NCBI GenBank assembly: GCA_037903475.1
Contig: JBAJFG010000298.1
Span: forward strand, 558,001 to 622,000
Reading direction: 5' to 3'
Source of the DNA: Ancylostoma caninum
Taxonomy: Eukaryota; Nematoda; Chromadorea; Rhabditida; Ancylostomatidae
Length of the DNA: 64,000 nt
Shown: positions 1 through 11,440 of the stretch, in pieces
How positions within the stretch are numbered: the first letter of the stretch is position 1
Layout of the letters: every line of letters begins with the position of its first letter
The notes under the pieces: generated by a model
The model's database searches: none
What the model was told of the DNA's origin: nothing
What the model saw: only the letters and a program-made list of their open reading frames with translations
Made by a program: the position numbers and the translations under genes

Positions 1-3000
1 CTGTCCTCAAACCGACTATCGACTTTTCCTACCTCAGCCACTCAACTGATGAATCTGCGGAAGTTGAATCTGGCATCCAACTGTATCCAGACAGTCCCGT
101 CTAATGTGAAGCTTCTCAAGAGGTTTGTGGCAGTTTCAGTGACGCTATCCTGGAATGTAAACAACCAAACAAACACATTACTAAGTAGAAGAATAAATAA
201 ATATACAGATAAATAAGAGATTAAATAACTATGTTAACAATTCTGTAAATCATTAAGTAAAGAAATAGATGATATTTTTATCAGATTTATGAGACCAGGT
301 TTTCTACAAGATTACCTTTCTTAGATCTTGGGAGAGCGAGAACGTTGCCTATCCGAAATCTCCTCTCATTTAACCTCATACCAGCCTTCTTGGTGATTTA
401 AGGTTAAAGCAGTACAGCAGCTGGCGCTACTGTTCGGGGACCTAAATACGCGTTTGAATCTAATAGCATTCTTAGCACTTTTTAACGGATAAAATAGACC
501 TCTCTCCAGAATTTTGGCCTTGCTCATCTGCCTATCATTGCAGTTTCTGCCCAAATTCGCTCAATTTCTTCCAGGTTAACTTCTCTCGATCTGGAAAACA
601 ACTGGATCAGCATATTGCCAGCACAGCTTGCAGAGTGCGATCAGTTGATGTGGTTAAATCTGAAATTCAACAGAATCAAGCAGGTCGTTTGCCGTTCCCT
701 CTGGTTCTTTAAAGGATTCTAGCAAATTCTTCCGAGTTTAGATGCCTGAAGAGGTCCTGCTAAAGCTGCCTCACCTTGTTGAGTGGTGTTTGGCAGGGAA
801 TTACATCGAAACCATAAGCATCGACCAGCCGACGCCCATTGGCAGGGTGAGGAAAACTAGTACTGCAGCAGTGTTCTTCTATGAAGCCAGGACTTTCAGT
901 TCGACCTCAGGCGGACGTCGCTGTGCGGCTGCTTCCGTCTGCCGAGCTCCTGCTTCGACCATCTGACCTTTCTGGATATTCGCGATAACTGTTCCGTATC
1001 CACTGTTCATCTCACCAACATGCCATCGTTACAGGTGCCTATTTTTCTTTACATAACGGAGTTTTTTCTCTGTAGGAAATACTTCAAGAAGGACCCATCA
1101 GTCCATCAAATCGTAACATTGCACCAGTGCCTGCCGCGCGCCTCTTGTTGTCTGCGTCTCCGATCACGAAAGAGCTCCTGTACCACTTCCACCCACCCTC
1201 CCCCTGTCTATGCTCTACCCCCCCCCCCCCCCAAAATAGATAAAACTTACTTATTCTAAGTTTCTCATTTCATTATTATTTATCAAACGTATCTTCCAGA
1301 TTCTAGACTTCAACTGTTTGGATTGAGAATTAACTTTATAAAAACCGTTTATTTTGTTGACAATCGGGCCGTCGTAATCACTAGAAGGTAACACCCATTG
1401 AAATTTTTTTTATTCGGAAATGATAGCTACACCGTTGGATTGAAAAGAATAGTAGAGTAAGGTTGGATAAAAGGATGCGACTGCAAAAATCGAGGCGAAA
1501 AGGTGGGATAATCGTGGGATAACGGTGTGCCCACCATGGGCAGCCTTTTCAATGGTCTTGTTGTGCCTGATACGTTCATTTGGTAGGGAAGAGTGTGGGT
1601 GGCACAAGCTGCGTACTCCTGCCTTGAAATCTTATCAAATCGTGATTCTAGGTCCTGCACTGTGAGCGACTGCAGTTGACGTCGCTTCACCTGAATGGGC
1701 AAAACCTCACTCACCTCCACGCCCACCACAATAGTAAGTGCTCTCTTTATTCCTTGACTTCCGTCTACTTTCAAGCTTTCCTCTTCCTTTTTGACTTTTT
1801 GGCGTTTTGCATATTTTCTGCCTTCTCCACACGTGAAGATTTCCATCTGATTGCAGTGCTAGATTGCCTCATCATCATGCCTGTACCTCTTCATCTTGTG
1901 TTCATCGACATCTCTCACAACAACTTCGACTCCTTGCCAGACTGGCTGTGTGATCTACCGCAGATCGATTGCCTTCGAGTGAACAACAACAGGCTCACCG
2001 CTCTTCCGGACAGGTAGCGGCGATCATGTTCACCACGACCACTTCTTCAAAGACAAATTATTCTAGAATTTTCGCCGCGGCCTCTATGCGGTATCTGTAC
2101 TGCAAAAGCAATAAGATCAAATCGTTGCCGGATCCAGTCGAGAACGTAAGCCTGGTCTCCTGTGTTGTACACGGTAATCAGCTGACAGAACTACCGCGAG
2201 AGTTCTTCCGCAAGTGTTCCAGGTTCAGACTTTTTTTCTGGTTCTCTGATTTTCAATGGATTTCTAATTTTGAAAACAAGTCGATTAATCAGTTAGATAT
2301 TACATTGTTCAACTTGATCCCATGAAAATTGAAAAAAAGTTCAATACCTTCATAAAGATTTACTCGTAAGAAACCGGTATCCCAGAATACAACTGGGCTT
2401 AGAGCACCGATGTCACGTATCTGTCTAAGGAAGTCGTAAAACTACATGAAATAAGTGAAAAAAAATAAGAAATTGAAGTATTCGGAAACCAAGGTGACCT
2501 CAAAAAGACTGGCAAAAATATAATACTTTGGAATTAACAACGGCTCGGATTCATGATCTGTGGTAAACGTGTTAAGGTACCCGAATTTACCCTTTCCATT
2601 GTACCCATCACTATTTTCGCCCATATATGACGTTTGCCAGCATGCATGATTGATTGCCGATGGATGAAGCTGGACGTTCCAACACGTTTACTCAGGGTAA
2701 TCTCAATGATGCAGGCGGGCACAGGGCTTAGCTGCGCCAACATTGATGGGTAATCTCATATCCAACTTTATGGTTACCCATAGGTAGTAGCTGGGTATAG
2801 ACATTACCCATAGGCAGTAAGTAGCTGAGTGTAGACAATGTTACGTATGGGTAAATATGTCGATGCGTGTTTGATAAAGGGTAAATTTGAGTGCGTTAAC
2901 AGGTTTGCCATTAGTAATCTGAGTGATGCATGGCGCGCAACAGATCGAGGATTACCCGTGGGATATTAGTTGGCTGTAATTTCTGTATGTTGATGAGACC

Positions 3001-4389
3001 AGCACACAGATTCCAGTGGCCGGACGCTCTCGCATTCAAAACACTGCGTGCGGCGTGACCCTCTAACTGCCTGCGCCTCCACACATTGCGCACCTTTATT
3101 CAGGGGCGATTTTCCTATTTCCTGATCTAACCTGTCCAAGCAGGTAGTGAAGTGCATGCGCGAACTGAGTTTCCATATTATTCAACAAGAAAAAAGACAG
3201 TGATCGAGGATTAATTACTGCTTTCTGTAGGTTACGGCATCTGAACGCATCGTTCAATCGGCTCACAAGCATCCCAGCGGTCAGTGGAAATATCGATCGT
3301 AATCGGATCAATACTCTACGACTTAGCGGAAACCGTCTGGACGAGTCGATCGTGCCTGTTCTGATGAAAATGAGACGGTTGAAGATACTGGATGTGTCAC
3401 ATAACAAGCTACGATATTTTGACGACAGGTAAACAGGCATTTTGGTTGTTTTGCACTAAACACACATCTTCTTCTGTATATACTGTATTTTTAGCGCCCT
3501 AGGATCACTAACCTTATTGGAGGAGTTGAATTTGAGCTCGAATGAGCTATCGACCATCTCCTCGTCGATTTGTGATCTGCCGGCTCTCAGAGTTCTCAAA
3601 GCTCACTCCAATCGGATCAAGACGATACCCGATCTGTCCTTGTCGTCCACTCTACAGGTAAGACCATGTGTAATTTGACGAGAACTGGTCCCCGTACCCG
3701 CTGGTCGTTAGCAGAGCATCGAGCAAGAGTTGGTGTATACTTATTGACTTTTTTTTTTGATAGAAGCAACAAACCCCTCTTCTCGCTCACCACAAGTATA
3801 ATACGTATCTACGCAATAAAATAATGGTTTTTGACGAATTTTTGGTATGATATTTAACAATCGTATTTACTTTCGTTGGTCAATCTAGTAACGAAAAACC
3901 GGACACTCCGAAATATCAAAAAAAAAACAAACAATAAAAAACAACTCAACTTCCGTTCCATATTGCTATCTTATACGGAATTCGAGCAAAATGCTCAAGA
4001 CTTCCTCCAGTACTAAGAAGGGAAGCCCTAAGCCAGGCCTTCCAAACACAAAAACTAAAAATAAAAGCTCATCAACGGCTGGGATCCATGGACTTCTCTT
4101 AGGCCATCCAGAAATACCTGTAGAATAGTCAAATACTAATAGAACCAAAACCAGATACAAGAAAATATTAAAATGATTTAAACTTGGGTAATTAAACTAA
4201 GATGTAGCGACATCTTAACAGGAAAAAGGACGAGACCAGTTCTCGCGCACTCAATGCTGTCTTTCAGATGGTCGACTTGTCAAACAATGCCTTAGGAGCT
4301 TCTACAACAACTATTGTAGCTGGGCCAGCACTGAAGCAGCTGGATCTGACCTGCAATTCGGCGCTGAACCTCACTTCTGGAACGTTGAG
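1..4389 (+). other. PHLPP: Leucine-rich-repeat region of the PHLPP-like gene (10 exons)
   Basis: The first ten exons encode repeated LxxLxLxxNxL units, for example LTSLDLENNWISILP (exon 575-683), LVFIDISHNNFDSLP (1863-2013), LRVNNNRLTALP (1863-2013), LKILDVSHNKL (3231-3428) and LEELNLSSNELSTI (3495-3657). Most introns are under 700 bp. Splitting of the repeats over many short exons is typical of LRR genes. The intron 2223-3230 is long because it carries an inverted-repeat insertion. Confidence 0.88.
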
Positions 4390-7300
4390 GTTGGCTTTAC
4401 ACAAAATTCTTCCAGTTCCTGAAATACAGAAATGATTTGAAAGCCTAACAAGATTGTATGGAACACAGATAATGCTCGTGTTCTCCTTTTTTGTTATAAG
4501 GTGACAGCAGAAACTGTTCCTAATCTTTCATCGCTAATCCACACTGACTTTATTTTCAGCAGAAACCAAAAGAAACCTGTGGCTCTCTACGACATCGGAG
4601 GTCACGCTAGAGACCGTGTCCAGATTGGTTTCTCCGAAACTTCTGGAAGCCGCAACAAGTAGGAACTCCTAGAATTTTCTCTGCTCTTTGAGAAAATTTC
4701 ATCACAACACAATCTCCTATGAAAAGGTAAGAATCTCATAGGCGGATTCAATTATCGCTTGTTTTCCAGACTATGCATTCGTCGAGTCCATTGTGGCGAT
4801 ATCTACGGGATGGTCGATGGTTCGATGAACTACGAGTTGCCCAAGACGATCCAGTCAGTTCTGAAGAAGACGATCACTTCCACGGTAATATTCTATGGTG
4901 TCGTATGGGGATGTGATCAGCTAAAGTCTCTGAGTATTCTAGGACCATAAAAACAATTTGGCGTCGATTTTGTTAGAAGCTCACGAAGTCCTAGAAGAGG
5001 CTGGGGAACGGCTTGGTGCAAGTGAGTGGCTATTTTCACACCTTCAGGGCAAGTGAGGGCTACCTCCTGCCGTGAAAATAAATTTGCGATCGACCTCGGA
5101 AGTAATTCCTCGAATCGGAGGAGGTTCAAATTTGGGAGGGATAAGGGCTCTCTAGGTGCTGTACGTTTACGCCTAACATGTGATGAGAAATACGATTGCG
5201 CGCCTAATATGCCACCGACGTTACACCTACACCCACTACTTCGGGTAGCAGCGATTTTTTGAAATCCACAAGAATCATTTGACGAGAGCTTGCTCAAGGA
5301 CCTAGATGGATGCGTAATTATGGGTTAGTTCCGAAGGAAACCTTAAGATATGAATACTGCTGATTTTTCGTGAATTCACTACATCACATAAAAATTATTA
5401 CATAATATTCCCAATTGATGTGTCTCTTTTTGTTCCAGAAAAATATAGGTCCGTTCATAGAAAAACGTGATGAGAAAAAAGGTACCTTGGTTCTTGTGGT
5501 GACACCGTGCTGCCACAGTACCCTACGGAATGACATAGTGCTCTGCTACCACAACGCATATGCGCTTCGCTACATCTTTCAGACTCCCATCATGCCAGAT
5601 ATTCTCGTAACTACCTCCTTTCTCTTTTCCAAGATGTAAAACAGTGAGATAGAAAGGACAACAAATCGATTGGTTTACTGGAACTCCCTGAAATGGGAGA
5701 AAATCCAGAACTTTCCAAGAAGGGAAATTTTCAAAGAACTATGCGTCTTCATCGCTGTAGCCTGAGGAAGATTCTAGTGGTCGAGGCCCCAGCATGCACT
5801 ACGCTACATGCAACGTGGCCCTCTGTCTGTCTGCGCATCCCTACATTTCAATGATATCATCGCTCTCATTCTCGTCATATTGGGTTGGGGAATAAGTTCG
5901 TTCGGTTTTTTATAAGCATAGAAACCACTACGGCCCACGAGCAACGTAAATCACACTGGATGGGTTGCGTAGCTCGTGCCCTCTTCTATTAATGCTGCTT
6001 GTCAGCTCCATCCCTACGAAAAATTGCTTTGTTTGAGATGACTCAATTTGTAGCCCGCAACCGCAACTCTTGGATGAAGTTTATCAAATTAATTGGGAAC
6101 CGAACAAAATAAGCTATGTATGACTGAACTAGACCAGAAGAGTCGGTAGTGGTAAAAATTCCCTACATTTGAGATTTTTGCTTGTCATTTTGGTGAAATT
6201 TGGATGGGAAATCGAGCATACCCAATGTAGACGATCACCTCTTATCGAGCATTTAGGAGTTCTGCACGGAATGCGTTAGCTAAACTTACACATTGTTGAG
6301 AGTTAGCATCAGTAGTGACTATTCCTTACATCTAAAGCAGCCTTAGCGGATAATCGCCCTTATGTCCCAACTGGGCATCCAGAACGAGTAGCAACTTCAA
6401 GGCTAAATTTGTCCTGTCTGAAGTGAGTTTACCACTTCTATGTTGTCTTCTCAGCAGTAAAGGTTCCTCTCCAAACATCATCGATATCCCTTGAGCCACA
6501 TTTGATCCACGAGTGAAGTCGAGCGATAGTCGGTTGCGGGGTGGTTCAATTTTGTTGACTTGGGTGGTAACAATCCATGACATAGAAAACAAGGTAACGG
6601 GAGAATTGAAAAATGAGGTTGCAATGGTTGCAAAGAGCAAATCAAGAGCTACAAAATGGATTATCACTACAAGTAAAGCAGGGCTCACAGTGAAAAAAAA
6701 AACATGTTGAAAAAAAAACCGAACGAACTTATTCCCCAACCCGATATACCCCGCCTTTCGTTCGAATCTGTCCGAACATAACGGGCGACGCGAGTACACA
6801 AAAACATCGACCACTGGAGTTCTTCGTATCTTTGTGGATAGTGAAGCACGCAAGTGCTTCTTCCAAATAATAAATCACTGATCAATAATTTTAGCATAGC
6901 ACTTTAGGAAATTTTTCAAAAGATCTGAGTCTTAAGAAATAGAACATTTGTTGAAGTCAATCAAGCTGCCATAATGTCCGGTAAAATGTGGATGAAGTTG
7001 GTTTTTAAAAAAGCTAGCCACTATGGTACCTATCAAACGCCATTTTCTAGGCTGCCTGCTCATGCACATCGACACAAAACTTTCCATCTCCTACGTGGGT
7101 AACATCGGTGCAGCGGTGATAGCCAAGGGCAGTCTGGAAAAACTGACCGAATCCTGCGAACTTGACGACGAACAGTACGATCGCATACGATCCGCTGGTG
7201 GTACAGTCGACGAGGTGCGTCACACGAAAAATTTCTATCTTTCCTCGGCATCATTTGGCCTTTTCAGAATAACCTGATAAACGGAATAACGTCCAACCAT

Positions 7301-9453
7301 CGACAACTCGGATTCTATAGTCTTCACCCAGTGATTACACCCAAGCCGATCAATAAATCGATCGCGATCACTCGTGAAATTGATTATGTATTCATTGCAA
7401 GTTCGGCGATATGGGAGTATCTGAGCGACGGGCAAATAGCTTCAATTCTGACCAGCGCCGTGAATCCACAAGTAGCAGCGAAGTCCATCCAGGTAGGGTC
7501 AAGTTGAATCATCCAGAAAAATTCGGGACTCCCACGACCTCAACATTATTCAGGATGCTCTACAAGCTTGTGATTACAACGGAAATTCATGTGTTGTTGT
7601 GATGCGACTACTGAAGCCAGAGCTGTCGTTCAGAAGCTCCACGCTATCCCATCTAGGATTGTCCATCCCGGCGGTTGTTCCCCCAATGAGGGTTGAGAAG
7701 AGCAACGATCGGGAAGAGACTACTCTGCAGAAGATAGAGCAGAGGTAAGGTGGATGCGGATGATAGAGATGCGCACAAGGTGTTACAGAGAAGTTGATTT
7801 ATGGACAAACAGAGATTGTTGTACGTATTATTTACAAAAAAAAGAAAAAGGAAGAAAAGAAGGAAGAACATGGCTATAACACAATAACTTTGTATCAAGA
7901 CAAAGCACAACACACAAAATCTGCATAGCATGCAACATATTTCTTCATCTTGGCCTCCAACTCAGAATCCGAAAAACAAGTTTCTGATCGCATCTGAAAC
8001 TTGCTCGCCCAAAAGCTTGTCGACAACTTGTTTTCATGCTTCCTTGTCGACAAGTTGTCCGCCCAAAAGTTTGTCGACTTGTTTCCACCTTTTTTTACTG
8101 ACGATCTGCGAGAACAAGTTGTCGACAAGCTTTTAGGCAGACAATTTGTCGACATGGAGACAAGTTTTCAGGCGAGCAAGTTTCAGGTGCAATCAGAAAC
8201 TTGTTTTTGGGGTTCTGAGAACGTGGCACAGGCCTGCGTCCCTCCTGCTGGGCATTTCTGCGTTTGTCTCTGGTAGACAAAGAAGATGGGGCATGTGTGG
8301 AATGAAGACACAATACATAGATCAATAAAACTGCTGTTTTAGACTGGAGAGGATTAGTGAGGTGATAGCGAAAATGGAGGATGACACAACCCACGAGGAT
8401 GCGAATGTAATCTCTGGAAGACAACTTTATGACCGAATAGCAGCCCAAGAGAAGGTTTCAAGGTAAGAGAAAGGAAGTGATTTTTTTCAGGCCCAATCTT
8501 GTTTTTTTTTTTTCAAATATTAATTGAGTTTGATTTTCAGTTGGGTCACCTCTCCAACATCCTCCATGGCTGCACCACCTCCTGATCCTGCCTCCGGCAA
8601 ACATAGTCAGCTTATGGAAGAGCTAAAAGCAAAAGCCATTCTTGTGGACGAGTTCTCCACATCAGCCACCTCTAGTTTGACACCCACAGCTACGGAAAGC
8701 ACAGCTACCATAAGTGCCCTCTACAGCAACCTTTCTGCAGTTAATTCTGATCCAGAGGACCACCTCATTGGTTGGAAAAACACTGCCAAAAAAGGTCTGA
8801 GACGTCATCGTGACAATCCAGAGGATAATTTCAAAGAAGAAATGGCACAAGAGGGTCTCAGCGCGATCTACGAGGTTACTGTGGAACGCGATAAAGAAGT
8901 GCAAACAATACAAGACATGGAACTGCTCACTACGGTATCGACAACTGACAGAACGGATGGAACTACCGCCACAGCTATAGATTTACATAAAACTTTTGAG
9001 CAGAAAACGCCGAGCCTCAGTGTCAGTTGTCCTTTCAGAGCTACAAAAACCTCCCACAACAGTGGAGTCTACAGTATCCAGAAAGCCACAGAGGAAAGGC
9101 ACCTTTCCGGGTCGTACGAAACCGTCTGCAGGTCTTTCGACTACTACTCCCACACGAAAGTGCGACCGTACGACGATGTAGACAGTTTTCCAGCACCGCC
9201 CACTTTGCCAGCTTTTCTAGATTTCTGCACGACGGTGAAGTCAACCACTCCATATTTTGAATACGCCAGTCCACGGAGAAGAAAAATGAGCATCATTGAA
9301 GAGAGTACGGAGACACAGACGAGCTCGAGCGAGGAGCGGGTGCCCTCAGCCAGTCCGCCCCCGTTGCCAACGAGCGAGATTCCCGCAGAACTGCATGGAG
9401 GTCTCTTTATCAGTGCGGAGACCAGTTTTGACCATTCTGATGCGATGGTCTAA
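1..9453 (+). CDS. PHLPP: PHLPP-like LRR / PP2C-family phosphatase gene (3' part, 18 exons)
   Basis: The gene enters from the left edge, so its start and any N-terminal PH domain lie outside. Exons inferred from reading frame and GT-AG sites: 1-122, 575-683, 742-846, 891-1034, 1652-1733, 1863-2013, 2067-2222, 3231-3428, 3495-3657, 4268-4389, 4560-4658, 4770-4884, 4943-5021, 7051-7214, 7268-7492, 7554-7744, 8343-8462, 8541-9453. All phases agree and give 1085 residues plus TAA. Leucine-rich repeats are followed by a PP2C-like domain with GDIYGMVDGSMNYELP, ISYVGNIGAAVIAKG and IWEYLS, then a long Ser/Thr/Pro-rich tail. The FDGxxNxExP-like block and the NGIT...LG...PKP series are the PHLPP version of PP2C. 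Known family role: dephosphorylation of the hydrophobic motif of Akt and related AGC kinases; this is family knowledge, not visible here. The Asp-Asn near the end of PP2C reads Gly-Asn (exon 7554-7744), so activity is uncertain. Confidence 0.9.
2563..2909. repeat. MITE-like inverted-repeat element in a PHLPP intron
   Basis: Imperfect terminal inverted repeats of about 33 bp (2563-2595 and 2875-2909) share GTTAA and AATTTACCC blocks. The interior holds several copies of the motif GGGTA / TACCC in both orientations. No coding capacity is seen. It lies in the intron 2223-3230. Confidence 0.5.
4560..7744 (+). other. PHLPP: PP2C-like phosphatase domain of the PHLPP-like gene
   Basis: Six exons (4560-4658, 4770-4884, 4943-5021, 7051-7214, 7268-7492, 7554-7744) encode the domain. 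Exon 4943-5021 ends in phase 1 and joins exon 7051-7214 to give a continuous ...GERLGAS-CLLMHID... reading, so the 2029-bp stretch between them is one intron. That intron contains a mariner-type insertion at 5880-6744. Visible blocks: VDGSMN where ordinary PP2C has DGHGG, RIRSAGGTVDE, and D-x-x-FIASSAIWEYLS. The acidic Asp expected just before Asn near the C-terminal end of the domain is replaced by Gly (NGNSCVVV). Confidence 0.82.
5880..6744. mobile_element. Non-autonomous mariner (bandit-type ends) in a PHLPP intron
   Basis: The left end reads TTGGGTTGGGGAATAAGTTC and the right end is its near-perfect reverse complement (one mismatch at the second base). Each end is flanked by TA (5878-5879 and 6745-6746), the mariner target duplication. 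At 865 bp it is shorter than a full mariner (about 1.3 kb), and no transposase reading was recognised inside. The TIR matches the irritans/bandit mariner group known from hookworms. It sits in the intron between PP2C exons 4943-5021 and 7051-7214. Confidence 0.85.
7963..8217. repeat. Palindromic foldback/MITE in a PHLPP intron
   Basis: About 47 bp at each end are inverted copies (AACAAGTTTCTGAT...GAAACTTGCTCGCC and its complement). The interior is made of further inverted copies of TTGTCGACAA. The whole 255 bp could fold into a compound hairpin. It lies in the intron 7745-8342. Related ACAAGCTTG-rich sequence occurs at 58650-58860. Confidence 0.75.
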
Positions 9454-10450
9454 CCAAGGCGGGCAAAAACGGGAAACTTTTTGGGAGTGCTCAAATTCTG
9501 CAGATCCCTAAGCTTTCTGGGAAAGTCCAGCTGGTTCCTGAAGATGCAAGGAAGCGGAATTCCCCGGATTTGATCGAAAACAGTACATGAGAGTGTGAGA
9601 GTCTGTGCTTTATGATGGAACATATTCTACGGGTGAATTTCTACCACGACTGAACAATATAATCGTTCCTGTAAAAGATTATGGAGAATAAATACAAGTT
9701 TGCTAACGATAAATGCTAGAAGCCGTTTATGTTATGCATCTGGCATTATGATGTTCATGGATTTGTACACATGAGATCCCCACAAATATCATTCAAGGAG
9801 GGAAATTTCCGCGTATTTCTGCGAACCAACCACACTTCACATAATCCGACGGCAAGGTAAACCGCACCTTTCTCTTTTTTCTTCGCACGGAACTTTTGGG
9901 ACACAAACAATAAGGAAATCGACAAGGTTTGCAGTGGAGAGAAGACAGGAGTTTTTTTTTTTTGCAGATCCCACCTCTCGGGATTATATGGAAATGACTT
10001 GATAAAAGTCTAAATATAGCCTCGAAAAGGACCACAAGGAAGGACTTGAAAGGCGACACTCCTAGAGGATGAACCTTCGAAAATGGTGAAAATAAATGTG
10101 ATTTCGTTGATGTGACTCCCTTGAGTATGCACGTATACAAGAAATTCATCTTCTGGGAAAAAAGTTTTCTTTTTCTCGAGGTTTCATTTCGTACTGTCAT
10201 CATATGGAAGAGGTAATACAAAAAGTTCCAGCCGGCTGACTCTGGTTCTATCTGGAAGAACCTTTGTACACTGCTACGTGTATGTTTTATTGAATTCGTG
10301 GTTTTTCTTGGAATGGACTACGAAAATAAATATTTGTTTAATTTAAAACTACGTAATTCATTGCCGCAGTATGTAGTCATTCATGTTCTCACTAGTAATG
10401 TAGTTTTAGGACATATTTTTGAAGGTTTCATGAAGAGATTCCTAGGATCA
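9454..10450. other. 3' UTR and intergenic sequence, no gene seen
   Basis: Holds the PHLPP 3' UTR to about 9700, then AT-rich sequence. The longest minus-strand frame (9793-10221) shows no domain and is not supported as coding. Confidence 0.6.
9687..9692 (+). terminator. Polyadenylation signal AATAAA of the PHLPP-like gene
   Basis: A canonical AATAAA lies 234 bp after the TAA stop, in AT-rich sequence. No other AATAAA nearer the stop was noticed. Confidence 0.5.
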
Positions 10451-11300
10451 TCTGTATATATAAAAGTGAAAGTTTGTTTGTGTGTGTGTGTGTTTGTGTG
10501 TATGTTTGTGTGTGTGTTTGTGTGTGTGTTTGTGTGTTCCGAATAGAAATCGCGGAGGATGAACCGATCGGAACCAAATTTTGCAGGTAGACCCTCCATT
10601 GGCCGGCGGAGGTTATAGGCTACTTTCCACCTGGGATTATCGATTGGTTTATCGATTATATCGATTTTATTGATTTTTCGCTCTTCTTGACCAGGGACTA
10701 GCGAGAACATGCCTACTGGGGTACCTCAATGCGCTGAACACGAATACGCCAACCATTTTGCGCGAGACATTGATTTATTGATTTTTCGCTATTCTTGATC
10801 ATGGGGTGGTAAAAACATGTCTACTGGGGTTTCTCAACACGCTGAATAAGAATGACAACCATTTTGCACGAAATATTGATTTATTGATTTAATCGATTTT
10901 TCCCCATTTTCGCTCGGGGACGGACAAAGACATGTTTTCCTGGGTTTTTCAATACGCTGAATAGGAATATGACAAACATTCTGCATGAAATATCGGTTCT
11001 TCGATTTTATTGATTTTTGGCTCTTCCGCCCAATGGGGCGGTGAAGAAATCTCTCCTGGGGTTCCTCGAGTATGAATATGACAACCACTTTGTACGAATA
11101 CGTCGATTCAATGTCACCGAAATAGCTTTGCTAACTTTTCGCCCACAAGTCGATGGGAAACGTCACCTGGGCTTCGCTAACATGCTGATCACCAAAATTA
11201 TGGAGATTTTAATGAATTTGTCGATGATAGTAATTGGCCTCAGCAGTATGATGTAGCCAAGGTAATAAAACACCCGAGCGAAGCCGGGTACGGCAGCTAG
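10451..11300 (+). mobile_element. Non-autonomous Helitron, family A, copy 1
   Basis: Begins TCTGTATATATAAAAGTG directly after a host A and ends with CTAG directly before a host T, the Helitron insertion signature. Just upstream of the end is a hairpin ACCCG-AGCGAAG-CGGGT followed by ACGGCAGCTAG, the usual 3' hairpin spacing. A (GT)-rich block follows the 5' end. No Rep/helicase is encoded. A second copy at 49155-50030 is closely similar over its whole length, which confirms both ends. Confidence 0.9.
10476..10547. repeat. (TG)n/(TTTGTG)n microsatellite at the Helitron 5' end
   Basis: An imperfect TG run interspersed with TTTGTG. The equivalent run in the second Helitron copy (49180-49252) has a different repeat count, as expected for a microsatellite carried within the element. 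Confidence 0.8.
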
Positions 11301-11440
11301 TAGAACATCATGACTCATAATAAAGGGCTTAGTCTGTCACGTGTGTGTGTGCGTGTGTGTGTCAGTGTGAAACGAAATTCGAGGGCGTGGCCTAGAGTGA
11401 AGAAAATGTTCTACACCGAGTCCACTGTTGCTGTAGGAGT

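Noticed and set aside
6332..6853. 173-codon minus-strand frame
   Set aside because: It crosses the right end of the mariner insertion and shows no domain; a chance frame.
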